NCBI RefSeq assembly: GCF_003627795.1
Contig: NZ_CP032684.1
Coordinates: 1,775,001-1,839,000 of the forward strand
Source of the DNA: Rhizobium sp. CCGE531
GTDB lineage: Bacteria; Pseudomonadota; Alphaproteobacteria; Rhizobiales; Rhizobiaceae
DNA length: 64,000 nt
Reading direction: 5' to 3'
Positions 27,419 to 37,194 of this stretch are shown here, piece by piece. Under the pieces are notes generated by a model. The model saw only the letters and a program-made list of their open reading frames with translations, did no database searches and was not told the origin of the DNA. The position numbers and the translations under genes are program-made. Numbering within the stretch: position 1 is the stretch's first letter; each line of letters begins with the position of its first letter.

Positions 27419-28300
27419 TCAGTGAGGGATGATTGAGGACTCAAAACCCGAGATTCTCAGGTCATGCCTTGCAAGCTCTACGTTTCCCGCGCTCTTCTCT
27501 TTCGTTGGGTCGAACATCAGGCCAACAACTGTTCCGCTGTGTGCGACCTGTATACCAACTGCACCATGACGAGCGCCGATCGCTTCGATCTCGTGCAGCC
27601 TCGGTTTTCTCAGGAACCTCTCATTGATCCGGGCGCTTGCCGTGGCAACTCGGCCAAGCAGATCGAGATCGGAAGCTTCGAGCGCTTTCCGCAGGGCACT
27701 CCGCAGCGGGCGGAAGAGTTCAATCTCGGAGGAGCTATATCGCGCAGACTTGAATGCCAACGTATCAATGGTTTGGCCGGCTGCCGTATCGACGCTGATC
27801 AGGTCTATGGGAGGGAGCGGGTTCCTGAATGCCTCGATCACCTTGCCCTCGCGTTGCGCGAAGAGCACAGCCACCTGCGAAAACAATGTAGAATCGCATG
27901 CCATTTCGGCACGCACCGCGATTTCCATCACAATGTCGGGCGTTGGCGGGCTGTGCAGAGAATCAAAAACTGCCAAGATGCTGGCTAGTACATCAGCAGT
28001 GGACGAACCCATGCCGCGTCCAATGGGAATGTTGCTGGCAATGGCCAGGTGCCCACCGGTCCCGCCTCTCCCAAGCGTTTCGAGCGAGAGTTCTACGGCC
28101 AGCTTTGACTTTTTGCGATGTATGGGCGTGACCGACACTCCGGCTTCATCCCGCGGCCTAAATTCTGCCTTCGAGTTGAGGTGGCGGCATGGCAACGAAA
28201 TGAGACCTCGGTGCAGGTTTCCTTCCCAGTCCTCAAAAACGCCCTGGATGAGCTCGCCATGGTGTCCGATAGCCTCACCGTGTCCTTCCACAATACGCAT
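27419..28300 (-). CDS. GHMP kinase, PduX-like (L-threonine kinase type)
   Basis: A 293-residue GHMP-superfamily kinase. The N-terminus GHGEAIGHHGELIQGVF and the SLPC strand resemble PduX, the L-threonine kinase of cobalamin synthesis; the ATP loop is IPIGRGMGSSTADV near residue 90; a late GAVGIQVAHSGTVVGLMF matches GHMP motif 3. The start is the ATG at 28300 with GGGAAG upstream (a TTG at 28315 is the alternative). No cobalamin gene is near. Its partner, the PLP/GNAT fusion 23 bases downstream, suggests that its O-phospho-amino acid is an intermediate for a PLP-dependent step. Confidence 0.8.
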   Translation of the reverse strand: MRIVEGHGEAIGHHGELIQGVFEDWEGNLHRGLISLPCRHLNSKAEFRPRDEAGVSVTPIHRKKSKLAVELSLETLGRGGTGGHLAIASNIPIGRGMGSSTADVLASILAVFDSLHSPPTPDIVMEIAVRAEMACDSTLFSQVAVLFAQREGKVIEAFRNPLPPIDLISVDTAAGQTIDTLAFKSARYSSSEIELFRPLRSALRKALEASDLDLLGRVATASARINERFLRKPRLHEIEAIGARHGAVGIQVAHSGTVVGLMFDPTKEKSAGNVELARHDLRISGFESSIIPH

Positions 28301-28667
28301 GATTGGTCTTCCCAACAGCTAGGCGCTCAATCTTCTGGTCCAGGGTAAATGAACGTGGCGATCAAAAAGCACTGGGCGCTATTATTCGTGGAACACGGTA
28401 CTGCAAATGTCGTGCCAACTATGAGTGTAGAGCTGAGGAGGGGCCGAGATGATAATCTTCAATGGTTAGAGTAGGAGCGAGAACACCAGTGATAACCACA
28501 GTGTCGCATAGTCGACAAATCGGACGTTGGTGTCAGTTGCTTTTGTTTCCCAGGAGTTCCACGAAATCCATTCGTGAGGATGCGTTAGCGCGAGCTTGAA
28601 GGCCTTCCGATGGAAGTTTCGGTGGAGCTGTTGAGGCACGATCGACCTTCCGTCGAAACTTTCCGTT
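28301..28667. other. Spacer with a stub of the LysR 3' end
   Basis: Upstream region of the kinase gene. No gene seen up to about 28640. From 28643 to 28680 the sequence (TCGAAAC.TTTCCGTT.TGTCGACTAA) aligns with the last codons and stop of the LysR gene at 14810-14838, so the same LysR-trb junction once existed here. Confidence 0.5.
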
Positions 28668-28802
28668 GTGTCGACTAAATCGCCGCCTGCCACGCATCTG
28701 CGAACGCGCATACGGCAGCGCAAGTATTTTTACGAGCGCTTACGCCAGGCTACGACGCGCTCGATTATCTTGTTGCTGATCGCATATTTCTACCTTTCTT
28801 GA
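28668..28802 (+). CDS. Possible 44-residue membrane peptide before trbB
   Basis: A GTG-started frame: a basic N-terminal half (HLRTRIRQRKYFYERLRQ) followed by a hydrophobic segment (SIILLLIAYFYLS) and stop. The same DNA precedes the trbB relic at 14850-14965 but with an indel that breaks the frame. No ribosome site of note. It may be a genuine small protein or simply conserved leader DNA. Confidence 0.3.
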   Translation: MSTKSPPATHLRTRIRQRKYFYERLRQATTRSIILLLIAYFYLS

Positions 28803-28853
28803 TTGTCCCCGTCGCGATCCGCCGCCTGGCCGATCGCCGGAAGCGGGGACATC

Positions 28854-29861
28854 ATGTCGGGACACCATCACCAGAACCAGGAAGCGATGTCGCGCGGCGC
28901 GCGCATGCTGCGCACCGCGCTCGGGACGTCGATCGCCCGTCACCTCGAAGACCCTGCCGTCGTCGAGGTAATGCTCAATCCGGACGGCCGGCTCTGGATC
29001 GACCGTCTAAGGGATGGGCTTGCTGACACCGGCGAGACATTGCTCGCCGCCGACGGAGAACGCATCGTCCGTCTTGTCGCCCACCACGTTGGCGCCGAGG
29101 TGCATCCCGGGAACCCACGTGTCTCGGCGGAGCTTCCGGAAACCGGCGAGCGCTTTGAAGGCTTGCTTCCTCCCGTCGTTTCGGCAGCCACCTTCGCCAT
29201 CCGCAAACCGGCGGTCGCCGTCTTCACGCTCTCCGACTATGTCGATGCCGGGATCATGACCGAGGCCCAGGCAGATGTGCTGCGCCTCGCGGTCGAACGG
29301 CGCAAGAACATCCTCGTCGCCGGCGGCACCTCCACCGGCAAGACGACGCTCACCAATGCGCTGCTCGCCGAAGTCGCCAAGTCTTCCGATCGGGTGGTGC
29401 TGATCGAGGACACGCGCGAGCTGCAATGCGCCTCGCCGAACCTCGTGTCGCTCCGAACCAAGGACGGCGTCGCCTCGCTGTCCGATCTGGTCAAATCGTC
29501 CTTGCGCCTCAGGCCCGACCGCATTCCGATCGGCGAGGTGCGTGGCGCCGAAGCGCTCGATCTCCTGAAAGCCTGGGGCACAGGCCATCCGGGTGGCATC
29601 GGCACCATTCACGCCAATTCCGCAATCGGTGCGCTGCGGCGGCTAGAACAACTGGTTCAGGAAGCGGTCGTCACGGTGCCCCGGGCGGTGATCGCCGACA
29701 CCATCGACCTCATTGCCGTGCTCTCCGGCCGCGGCGTTGCCCGCCGGCTTGCCGAGATCGCGTTTGTCGACGGGCTCGATCCGGTGACCGGCGACTACCG
29801 CACCCTCAACGCCCACCTTCCTCCCGATCACCAACCGCTCCCGAAAGGAGAAGACACATGA
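28854..29861 (+). CDS. trbB: Conjugal transfer ATPase TrbB
   Basis: A 335-residue VirB11/TrbB hexameric ATPase of the type IV secretion apparatus, acting at the cytoplasmic face of the inner membrane. Seen: [16 protein letters not shown] near residue 40, Walker [11 protein letters not shown] near 158, the Asp box [11 protein letters not shown] near 180, Walker B region [22 protein letters not shown] in two adjacent parts, and the His box [10 protein letters not shown]. The ATG at 28854 (CATCATGTCGGG after GGGGAC) is preferred to an upstream TTG at 28803. Overlaps trbC by ATGA. First gene of the operon. Confidence 0.96.
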   Translation: MSGHHHQNQEAMSRGARMLRTALGTSIARHLEDPAVVEVMLNPDGRLWIDRLRDGLADTGETLLAADGERIVRLVAHHVGAEVHPGNPRVSAELPETGERFEGLLPPVVSAATFAIRKPAVAVFTLSDYVDAGIMTEAQADVLRLAVERRKNILVAGGTSTGKTTLTNALLAEVAKSSDRVVLIEDTRELQCASPNLVSLRTKDGVASLSDLVKSSLRLRPDRIPIGEVRGAEALDLLKAWGTGHPGGIGTIHANSAIGALRRLEQLVQEAVVTVPRAVIADTIDLIAVLSGRGVARRLAEIAFVDGLDPVTGDYRTLNAHLPPDHQPLPKGEDT

Positions 29862-30202
29862 CCTTGCCCGCAGCTTTTCTATTTGAGAGAGCCCGCCGAC
29901 GTCTCATTTTGGCGACCACGCTGGCCTCCATCACGTTGATGACTGCGCTGCCCGCGCATGCCTCCGGTTCGTCCATGCCCTGGGAGGAACCACTCGAAAA
30001 AATCCTCGAAAGCATCGAGGGGCCAGTCGCCAAGATCGTCGCGGTGATCATCATCATCGCCACGGGCCTCGCACTTGCGTTCGGCGATACCTCCGGCGGC
30101 TTCCGCCGGCTGATCCAGATCGTTTTCGGCCTGTCGATCGCTTTTGCGGCGTCGAGCTTCTTCCTCTCCTTCTTCTCCTTCGGCGGCGGGGCTTTGGTCT
30201 GA
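29858..30202 (+). CDS. trbC: Conjugal transfer pilin TrbC
   Basis: A 114-residue TrbC/VirB2 pilin precursor. A long signal segment ends at PAHASGSSMPWEEP; two hydrophobic helices follow (IVAVIIIIATGLALAFG and LIQIVFGLSIAFAASSFFLS). TrbC pilins of this type are processed and may be cyclised. AAAGGAG stands before the ATG. Couples to trbB (ATGA) and to trbD (TGATG). Confidence 0.94.
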   Translation: MTLPAAFLFERARRRLILATTLASITLMTALPAHASGSSMPWEEPLEKILESIEGPVAKIVAVIIIIATGLALAFGDTSGGFRRLIQIVFGLSIAFAASSFFLSFFSFGGGALV

Positions 30203-30483
30203 TGGCGGCGTTCGGCTCTGAACATGATGAGATCCGCGGCTATTACGCACCGGTCCGCCGCGCGCTGACTGAGCAAATCCTGCTTGGCGGTGCGCCGCGG
30301 GCGGTCGCGATCGTCAACGGCACACTCGCCGGCGCCGTCGGTCTCGGGCTTCGCCTCTGGCTTGCCGGACTGGCAATCTGGGCGATCGGCCATTTCGCGG
30401 CGGTCTGGGCGGCGAGGCGCGACGCGCAGTTCGTCGATGTCGGCCGCCGGCACCTGCGCTATCCGGCGCATCTTGGCGTGTGA
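30202..30483 (+). CDS. trbD: Conjugal transfer protein TrbD
   Basis: A 93-residue VirB3-like inner-membrane protein. It starts in the trbC stop, has the EIRGYYAPVRRALTEQILLGGAPR start of TrbD in two adjacent parts, one to two hydrophobic segments (AIVNGTLAGAVGLGLRLWLAG) and a basic tail. It lies between the pilin and the VirB4-type ATPase as in all trb operons. Confidence 0.93.
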   Translation: MAAFGSEHDEIRGYYAPVRRALTEQILLGGAPRAVAIVNGTLAGAVGLGLRLWLAGLAIWAIGHFAAVWAARRDAQFVDVGRRHLRYPAHLGV

Positions 30484-30492
30484 GGTCCGACG

Positions 30493-32997
30493 ATGTTGAA
30501 CCTTGCCGAATACCGAAAGAAGAATGCCGGCCTCGCCGATTTCCTGCCCTGGGCGGCGCTCATTGCCCCCGGCGTCGTCCTCAACAAGGATGGCTCGTTC
30601 CAACGGACCGCGCGATTTCGCGGGCCCGACCTCGATAGCGCCACGCCAGCAGAACTCGTGGCAACGACTGCACGCCTCAACAACGCGCTCCGCCGTCTCG
30701 GCTCCGGTTGGGCCGTCTTCGTCGAGGCGCAGCGCAATCCCGCCAATGACTATCCCGAGAGCCTGTTTGCCGACGCGGCCTCCGCCCTGGTCGATGTCGA
30801 GCGGCGTGAGCAGTTCGAGGAAAGCGGCTTGTTGTTCGAGAGCAGCTATTTCCTCAACTTCGTCTGGCTGCCGCCGGCCGAAGAAGCCTCACGCATGGAG
30901 GCCTTGCTCTATGAAGGGCGCGAACGCTCCGGTGTCGATCCATGGGAGCTGTTGAAAGGTTTTGTCGACCGCACCGACCGGGTGCTGCATCTCTTCGAAG
31001 GCTTCGTGCCGGAAGCCGGCTGGCTCGGAGATGAGGAGACGCTGACCTACCTGCATTCGACCGTTTCGGTATCACGCCACCGCGTGCGGGTGCCAGAAAC
31101 GCCCATGCATCTCGATGCGCTGCTCGCCGACCAGCCGCTGGCCGGCGGTTTGGAGCCGCGGCTCGGCGACGTCCATCTGCGCACGCTGACGGTGATCGGA
31201 TTTCCGACCATCACCTTTCCCGGCATTCTCGATGATCTCAACCGGCTCGCCTTCTCCTACCGCTGGTCGACACGCGCAATCATGCTCGACAAGACGGACG
31301 CGACGCGCCTTGTCACCAAGATCCGGCGGCAGTGGTTCGCCAAGCGCAAATCGATTGCTGCGATCCTAAAAGAGGTGCTCACCAACGAACAGTCTGTACT
31401 CGTCGATTCCGATGCCGCGAACAAAGCGAACGAGGCCGATGCCGCGCTGCAGGACCTTGGTACCGACCAGATCAGCGAAGCCTACGTTACCGCCACCGTC
31501 ACTGTCTGGGACGCCGATGCGCGCATCGCCGAGGAAAAGCTGCGGCTCGTCGAGAAGATCGTCCAGTCCCACGATTTCACCTGCATCGCAGAAACCGTCA
31601 ATGCGATCGAGGCCTGGCTCGGCAGCCTTCCCGGCCATGTCTACGCCAATGTCCGCCAGCCGCCGATCTCGACGCTGAACCTCGCCCATATGATCCCGCT
31701 CTCGGCGGTCTGGGCCGGGCCGGAGCGCGATGAGCATCTCGATGCGCCGCCGCTCTTCTACGCCAAAACCGAAGGGGCGACGCCGTTCCGCTTTTCGCTG
31801 CATGTCGGTGATGTCGGCCATACGATGGTGGTCGGTCCGACCGGTGCCGGCAAATCCGTGCTCCTGGCGCTGATGGCGCTGCAGTTCCGTCGCTATAAGC
31901 ATAGCCAGGTCTTCGCCTTCGACTTCGGCGGTTCAATCCGGGCGGCGACACTCGCCATGGGTGGCGACTGGCAGGATCTCGGCGGTTCGATCTCGGATGG
32001 TACATCGTTTCTCAACATGGTGGCGCTGCAGCCGCTCGCCGGCATCCATGACACGCCGGAACGCGCCTGGACGGCCGACTGGCTGGTCGACATCTTGATC
32101 CGCGAAGGTGTGCCGATCACACCGGAGGTCAAGGAGCATCTCTGGACCGCACTGACCTCGCTTGCCTCCGCGCCTGTTGCCGAGCGCACCATCACCGGCC
32201 TGACCGTGCTGTTGCAGTCGACGACGCTCAAGCAGGCGCTTCGGCCCTATTGCATCGGCGGTCCTTATGGCCGTCTGCTCGATGCGGAGATGGAATGGCT
32301 CGGCAATGCCTCCGTCCAGGCATTCGAAACCGAAGGCCTGATCGGGACGGGGGCAGCCTCTGCTGTGCTCGCCTATCTTTTCCATCGCATCGAGGCGCGC
32401 TTCGATGGTCGCCCGTCGCTGCTCATTATCGACGAGGGTTGGCGGGCGCTCGACGACGGCGGCTTTGCCCAGAAGATCAAGGAATGGCTGAAGACGCTGC
32501 GCAAGAAGAATGTCAGCGTGGTGTTCTCTTCCCAGTCGCTTGCCGACATCGAAGCCTCACCGATCGCACCGGTGCTGGTCGAAAGCTGCCCGACACGCAT
32601 CTTCCTCGCCAACGAGCGCGCTGTCGAACCCCAGATCACGCACGTCTACCGTCAGTTTGGCCTCAACGACCGGCAGATCGAGATCGTCGCCCGTGCGACG
32701 CCGAAGCGTGACTATTACTGCCAGTCCCGGCGCGGCAACCGGCTCTTCGAGCTGGGCTTGGGCGCGGTGGCGCTGGCGCTGTGCGCCGCCTCCGATAAGG
32801 CCGCCCATGCGGCGATGAATAACCTCGTCGAAGACGGCGAACGGCCCCGCTTCCTGGAAGTCTGGCTTGCTGCCCGCGGCCTCTCCTGGGCCGCCGGTCT
32901 CGTGCCAGTCCTCGCCAATGTCGCCGTGCCCGCTGAAACCGATGCCGGTGACCAAATTCCAATCCAGCCATCCCCTGAAGAGGAGACCATTCGATGA
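30493..32997 (+). CDS. trbE: Conjugal transfer ATPase TrbE (VirB4 type)
   Basis: An 834-residue VirB4-family ATPase that energises pilus assembly. Walker A VVGPTGAGKSVLL is near residue 450, Walker B SLLIIDEGWRALDDG near 642, and the SSQSLADIEAS motif follows. Full length for TrbE (about 810-850). Ends with an ATGA overlap with trbJ. A coherent frame with no damage seen. Confidence 0.96.
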   Translation: MLNLAEYRKKNAGLADFLPWAALIAPGVVLNKDGSFQRTARFRGPDLDSATPAELVATTARLNNALRRLGSGWAVFVEAQRNPANDYPESLFADAASALVDVERREQFEESGLLFESSYFLNFVWLPPAEEASRMEALLYEGRERSGVDPWELLKGFVDRTDRVLHLFEGFVPEAGWLGDEETLTYLHSTVSVSRHRVRVPETPMHLDALLADQPLAGGLEPRLGDVHLRTLTVIGFPTITFPGILDDLNRLAFSYRWSTRAIMLDKTDATRLVTKIRRQWFAKRKSIAAILKEVLTNEQSVLVDSDAANKANEADAALQDLGTDQISEAYVTATVTVWDADARIAEEKLRLVEKIVQSHDFTCIAETVNAIEAWLGSLPGHVYANVRQPPISTLNLAHMIPLSAVWAGPERDEHLDAPPLFYAKTEGATPFRFSLHVGDVGHTMVVGPTGAGKSVLLALMALQFRRYKHSQVFAFDFGGSIRAATLAMGGDWQDLGGSISDGTSFLNMVALQPLAGIHDTPERAWTADWLVDILIREGVPITPEVKEHLWTALTSLASAPVAERTITGLTVLLQSTTLKQALRPYCIGGPYGRLLDAEMEWLGNASVQAFETEGLIGTGAASAVLAYLFHRIEARFDGRPSLLIIDEGWRALDDGGFAQKIKEWLKTLRKKNVSVVFSSQSLADIEASPIAPVLVESCPTRIFLANERAVEPQITHVYRQFGLNDRQIEIVARATPKRDYYCQSRRGNRLFELGLGAVALALCAASDKAAHAAMNNLVEDGERPRFLEVWLAARGLSWAAGLVPVLANVAVPAETDAGDQIPIQPSPEEETIR

Positions 32998-33764
32998 CCC
33001 GATCTGTTTTCCGCACCGGCCATGCCGGCCGCACACTCGCCATTGCGTTTGCCACCACGATGCTGGCGCCCATAGTTGCCGTCACGGCTCTGCCGAGGCC
33101 GGCCCATGCGCTGATCGTCTTCGATCCGAAGAACTATACGGAAAACCTGCTGTCGGCTGCACGCGCGCTGGAGCAGATCAACAACCAGATCACCTCACTC
33201 CAGAACGAAGCGCAGATGCTGATCAACCAGGCCCGCAATCTGACCAGCCTGCCGACGTCGATGCTTTCTCAGATCGAGGGCAATTTCTCCGAGATGAAAA
33301 GCCTGCTCGATCAGGCCGAGCAGCTTGCCTACAACGTCCAAAACATCGATCAGCAGTTCAGCACTACCTACGAGACCTTCGCCACCAGTAAGAACAACGA
33401 CCAGCTTGTGACGTCGGCGCGCGAACGCTGGCAGCAGTCGGTCACGGCCTTCGAGGATTCCCTGAAGACGGGCGCCGTCGCCGTCAATGGCATCGCCAGC
33501 ACCCAGGCGCAGACTTCTACCTTGGTCACCGCCAGCCAGTCCGCCGTCGGCGTTCTGCAGGCGGCTCAGGCCGGCAACCAGCTGCTCGCGGTGCAGGCGA
33601 AGCAAATGTCCGATCTCACCGCCATGCTGGCTGCGCAGGGCAGGGCGGAAGCGCTCGAGAAGGCGCGCGAAGCCGCTGCCCAGGAGCAGGCGCGCGAGCA
33701 GTTCAGCCGCTTCATGACCGGCACCGCCTATAGCCCGTCCAGCGTCCAGATGTTCCATCAGTAG
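32994..33764 (+). CDS. trbJ: Conjugal transfer protein TrbJ
   Basis: A 256-residue VirB5-like protein. Signal peptide about residues 1-37 (cleavage near AHALIVFDP), then the TrbJ stretch NYTENLLSAARALEQINNQI and long Gln-rich alpha-helical segments (SLQNEAQMLINQARNL; AKQMSDLTAMLAAQGRAEAL). Minor pilus-tip protein of the periplasm. Start overlaps the trbE stop. Confidence 0.94.
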   Translation: MTRSVFRTGHAGRTLAIAFATTMLAPIVAVTALPRPAHALIVFDPKNYTENLLSAARALEQINNQITSLQNEAQMLINQARNLTSLPTSMLSQIEGNFSEMKSLLDQAEQLAYNVQNIDQQFSTTYETFATSKNNDQLVTSARERWQQSVTAFEDSLKTGAVAVNGIASTQAQTSTLVTASQSAVGVLQAAQAGNQLLAVQAKQMSDLTAMLAAQGRAEALEKAREAAAQEQAREQFSRFMTGTAYSPSSVQMFHQ

Positions 33765-33777
33765 GGAGCTTCCGACC

Positions 33778-34095
33778 ATGGATCTCAAGATCGCCGCCCG
33801 GATGACCGCTGTGCTTGCCATTGGAGCAGGACTGACCGCGACGCTCATGGCGATGAGCCAACGACAGGGACCGGAAGAGACCCCCGTCTTCCGGTCGCTG
33901 GATCCGGGCGGCGAGCCTCAGATCGACGGGACCCGACAGGAACTGCTGCGCTGCCGTGACCTCGGTCCCGAAGCGCTCAAGGACAAAGCCTGCCTGAAAG
34001 CCTGGATGGAAAGCCGCCGCCGCTTCCTGAAACCTGCAGAGTCCGACCGGCCGACGGCGCCGGCATCGAGTGCCGGTGGCACGGTGAAGCCATGA
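33778..34095 (+). CDS. trbK: Putative entry exclusion protein TrbK (TrbK-alt type)
   Basis: A 105-residue protein with one N-terminal hydrophobic segment (MTAVLAIGAGLTATLMAM) and a short periplasmic part with two cysteines (LLRCRDLG...KDKACLKAW). It has no lipobox, unlike RP4 TrbK, and fits the TrbK-alt family regularly found between trbJ and trbL. Entry exclusion is presumed by position. Stop overlaps trbL by ATGA. Confidence 0.85.
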   Translation: MDLKIAARMTAVLAIGAGLTATLMAMSQRQGPEETPVFRSLDPGGEPQIDGTRQELLRCRDLGPEALKDKACLKAWMESRRRFLKPAESDRPTAPASSAGGTVKP

Positions 34096-35447
34096 ACAAT
34101 GTCGGCATCATCGATCGCTTCCTGGAGACCTTCACCTCCTATATCGATTCCGGCTTCGGCCTGCTCGGCAGCGAAGTCACGTTCCTCTCTTCGACGCTGA
34201 TCGCGATCGACATTGTGCTGGCCGGCCTCTTCTGGGCGTGGGGTGCGGATGAAGATGTCATCCAGCGTCTCGTGAGGAAGACCCTCTATATCGGCTTCTT
34301 CGCCTACATCGTCGGCAACTTCAACAATCTCGCGCGGATCGTTTTCGAGAGCTTTTCCGGTCTTGGTCTGAAGGCGGCTGGCGCCTCGCTCTCGAGCACC
34401 GAGCTCCTGCAGCCCGGCCGCGTTGCCCAGGTCGGTATCGATGCCGGCAATCCGATCCTGCAGGCCGCCGGTGACCTGATGGGGTATGTCAGCTTCTTCG
34501 AGAACTTTGTGCAGATCTTCGTGCTCTTGACCGCTTGGGTGATTGTGCTTGTCGCCTTCTTCATCCTGGCAGTCCAGATCTTCGTCACGCTGATCGAGTT
34601 CAAGCTCACCACGCTTGCCGGCTTCGTGCTGATCCCCTTCGCGTTCTTCAACAAGACCGCGTTCCTCGCCGAGAAGGTGCTCGGCAATATCGTCGCCTCC
34701 GGCGTCAAGATCCTCGTGCTCGCCATCATCGTCGGCATCGGCTCGCGTCTCTTCAGTGAATTCACCGCCGGGTTTTCCGATCAGCCGACGATCTCCGAGG
34801 CGCTGTCGCTGGTGCTCGGCGCGCTAGCGCTGATGGGCCTGTCGATCTTCGGACCAGGGATTGCCACTGGCCTCGTCTCCGGCGCACCGCAGCTTGGCGC
34901 GGGGGCAGCGGTCGGAACCGGTCTTGCGGCCGCGGGGCTTGGTGCCGCCGGCTATGTCGGCGCCCGCGCGGGCATCGGTGCGGCGGCCGGCGCCGTCGGT
35001 GGGGCGATGCGGGGAGGGGCTGCCGTCGCCGGTGGCGCCAGCACCGCCTACGGCCTCGCCAGCGCCTCCTCCGATGCTGGCAGCGCCGGGCGCGCCGCGG
35101 CAGGTTTCGCTGGTATGGCCAAGGCCGGCGCCGGCTTTGTGATGAGCAAGGCGAAAGAAGCCACCGGCCGGTCCAGCGAAACGCTGCGGTCGAGCTACGG
35201 GGCAGGGCAGTCGGCCGCCTGGAAGGCCACGGGCGGCGGCAACGATGTCGGTGCCGGCGTGGCAGGTGCTGCGGGCGAGAGTGCAGGCGGAGCCGCGCAA
35301 TCCGCGTCGCCACCGGCCTGGGCCGAGCGCATGCAGCGCAAACAAGCCTTCCAGCATGGTGTCAGCACTGCCGCCCACTCCGTCCGCTCCGGCGATCACG
35401 GCGGCGGTTCCATGTCCGTTTCCCTCAATCAGGATGACCACAGATGA
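34092..35447 (+). CDS. trbL: Conjugal transfer protein TrbL
   Basis: A 451-residue polytopic VirB6-like inner-membrane protein. About six hydrophobic segments lie in residues 30-260, followed by a Gly/Ala-rich tail (GAAGYVGARAGIGAAAGAVG type repeats) that is typical of TrbL. ATGA overlaps at both ends (trbK, trbF). The repetitive tail makes large open frames on other strands and frames; none is credible. Confidence 0.94.
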   Translation: MNNVGIIDRFLETFTSYIDSGFGLLGSEVTFLSSTLIAIDIVLAGLFWAWGADEDVIQRLVRKTLYIGFFAYIVGNFNNLARIVFESFSGLGLKAAGASLSSTELLQPGRVAQVGIDAGNPILQAAGDLMGYVSFFENFVQIFVLLTAWVIVLVAFFILAVQIFVTLIEFKLTTLAGFVLIPFAFFNKTAFLAEKVLGNIVASGVKILVLAIIVGIGSRLFSEFTAGFSDQPTISEALSLVLGALALMGLSIFGPGIATGLVSGAPQLGAGAAVGTGLAAAGLGAAGYVGARAGIGAAAGAVGGAMRGGAAVAGGASTAYGLASASSDAGSAGRAAAGFAGMAKAGAGFVMSKAKEATGRSSETLRSSYGAGQSAAWKATGGGNDVGAGVAGAAGESAGGAAQSASPPAWAERMQRKQAFQHGVSTAAHSVRSGDHGGGSMSVSLNQDDHR

Positions 35448-36129
35448 ACCCGTTCAAACGCGCCTCCGTGCGCTATGCCCGAGCGCCAGAGCCCGAAACA
35501 CCCTACAGACGAGCCGCCCAAGTCTGGGACGAGCGGATCGGCTCCGCCCGCGTCCAGGCGAGAAACTGGCGGCTGATGGCTTTCGGCTCGCTGCTGCTCG
35601 CCGGCGGTTTTGCCGCGGCGCTGATCTGGCAATCGACACGCGGAACCGTCGTTCCGTGGGTCGTGCAGATCGACAGGATTGGCGAGGCACAGGCGGTGGC
35701 GCCGGCAATCGCCGACTATCACCCGACCGATCCGCAGATCGCCTGGCATCTCGCCCGCTTCATCGAAAACGTCCGCTCGATCCCGGCCGATGCCGTGATC
35801 GTGCGGCAGAACTGGCTCAGCGCCTACGAGTTCACGACCGATCGCGGCGCCGTGGCGCTCAACGACTACGCCCGCGCCAACGACCCGTTCACCAAGGTCG
35901 GCAAGGTGCAGGTCGCCGTCGATGTCTCCTCCGTCATCCGCGCCTCGCCCGAGAGCTTTCGCGTCGCCTGGGTCGAGCGCCGCTACGAGAACGGGCAACT
36001 GTCCACCACCGAGCGCTGGACCGCCATCCTCACCGTCGTGATCGAACTGCCGCGCACCGCCGACAAGCTGCGCGCCAATCCGCTCGGTGTCTACGTCAAC
36101 GCCATCAACTGGTCGAAGGAGCTTTCGCA

Positions 36130-36133
<4 letters not shown>
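35444..36133 (+). CDS. trbF: Conjugal transfer protein TrbF
   Basis: A 229-residue VirB8-like protein: short cytoplasmic N-terminus with PETPYRRAAQVWDERIG, a single membrane helix (LMAFGSLLLAGGFAAALIW) and a periplasmic NTF2-like domain ending LGVYVNAINWSKEL. Scaffold linking inner and outer membrane parts. ATGA overlap with trbG. Confidence 0.95.

Positions 36134-37190
<1,057 letters not shown>

Positions 37191-37194
<4 letters not shown>

Noticed and set aside
35245..36129. Open upstream extension of the trbG frame through trbF and the end of trbL
   Set aside because: Arg/Pro-rich shadow translation; trbG starts at 36130 with its signal peptide and an ATGA overlap.
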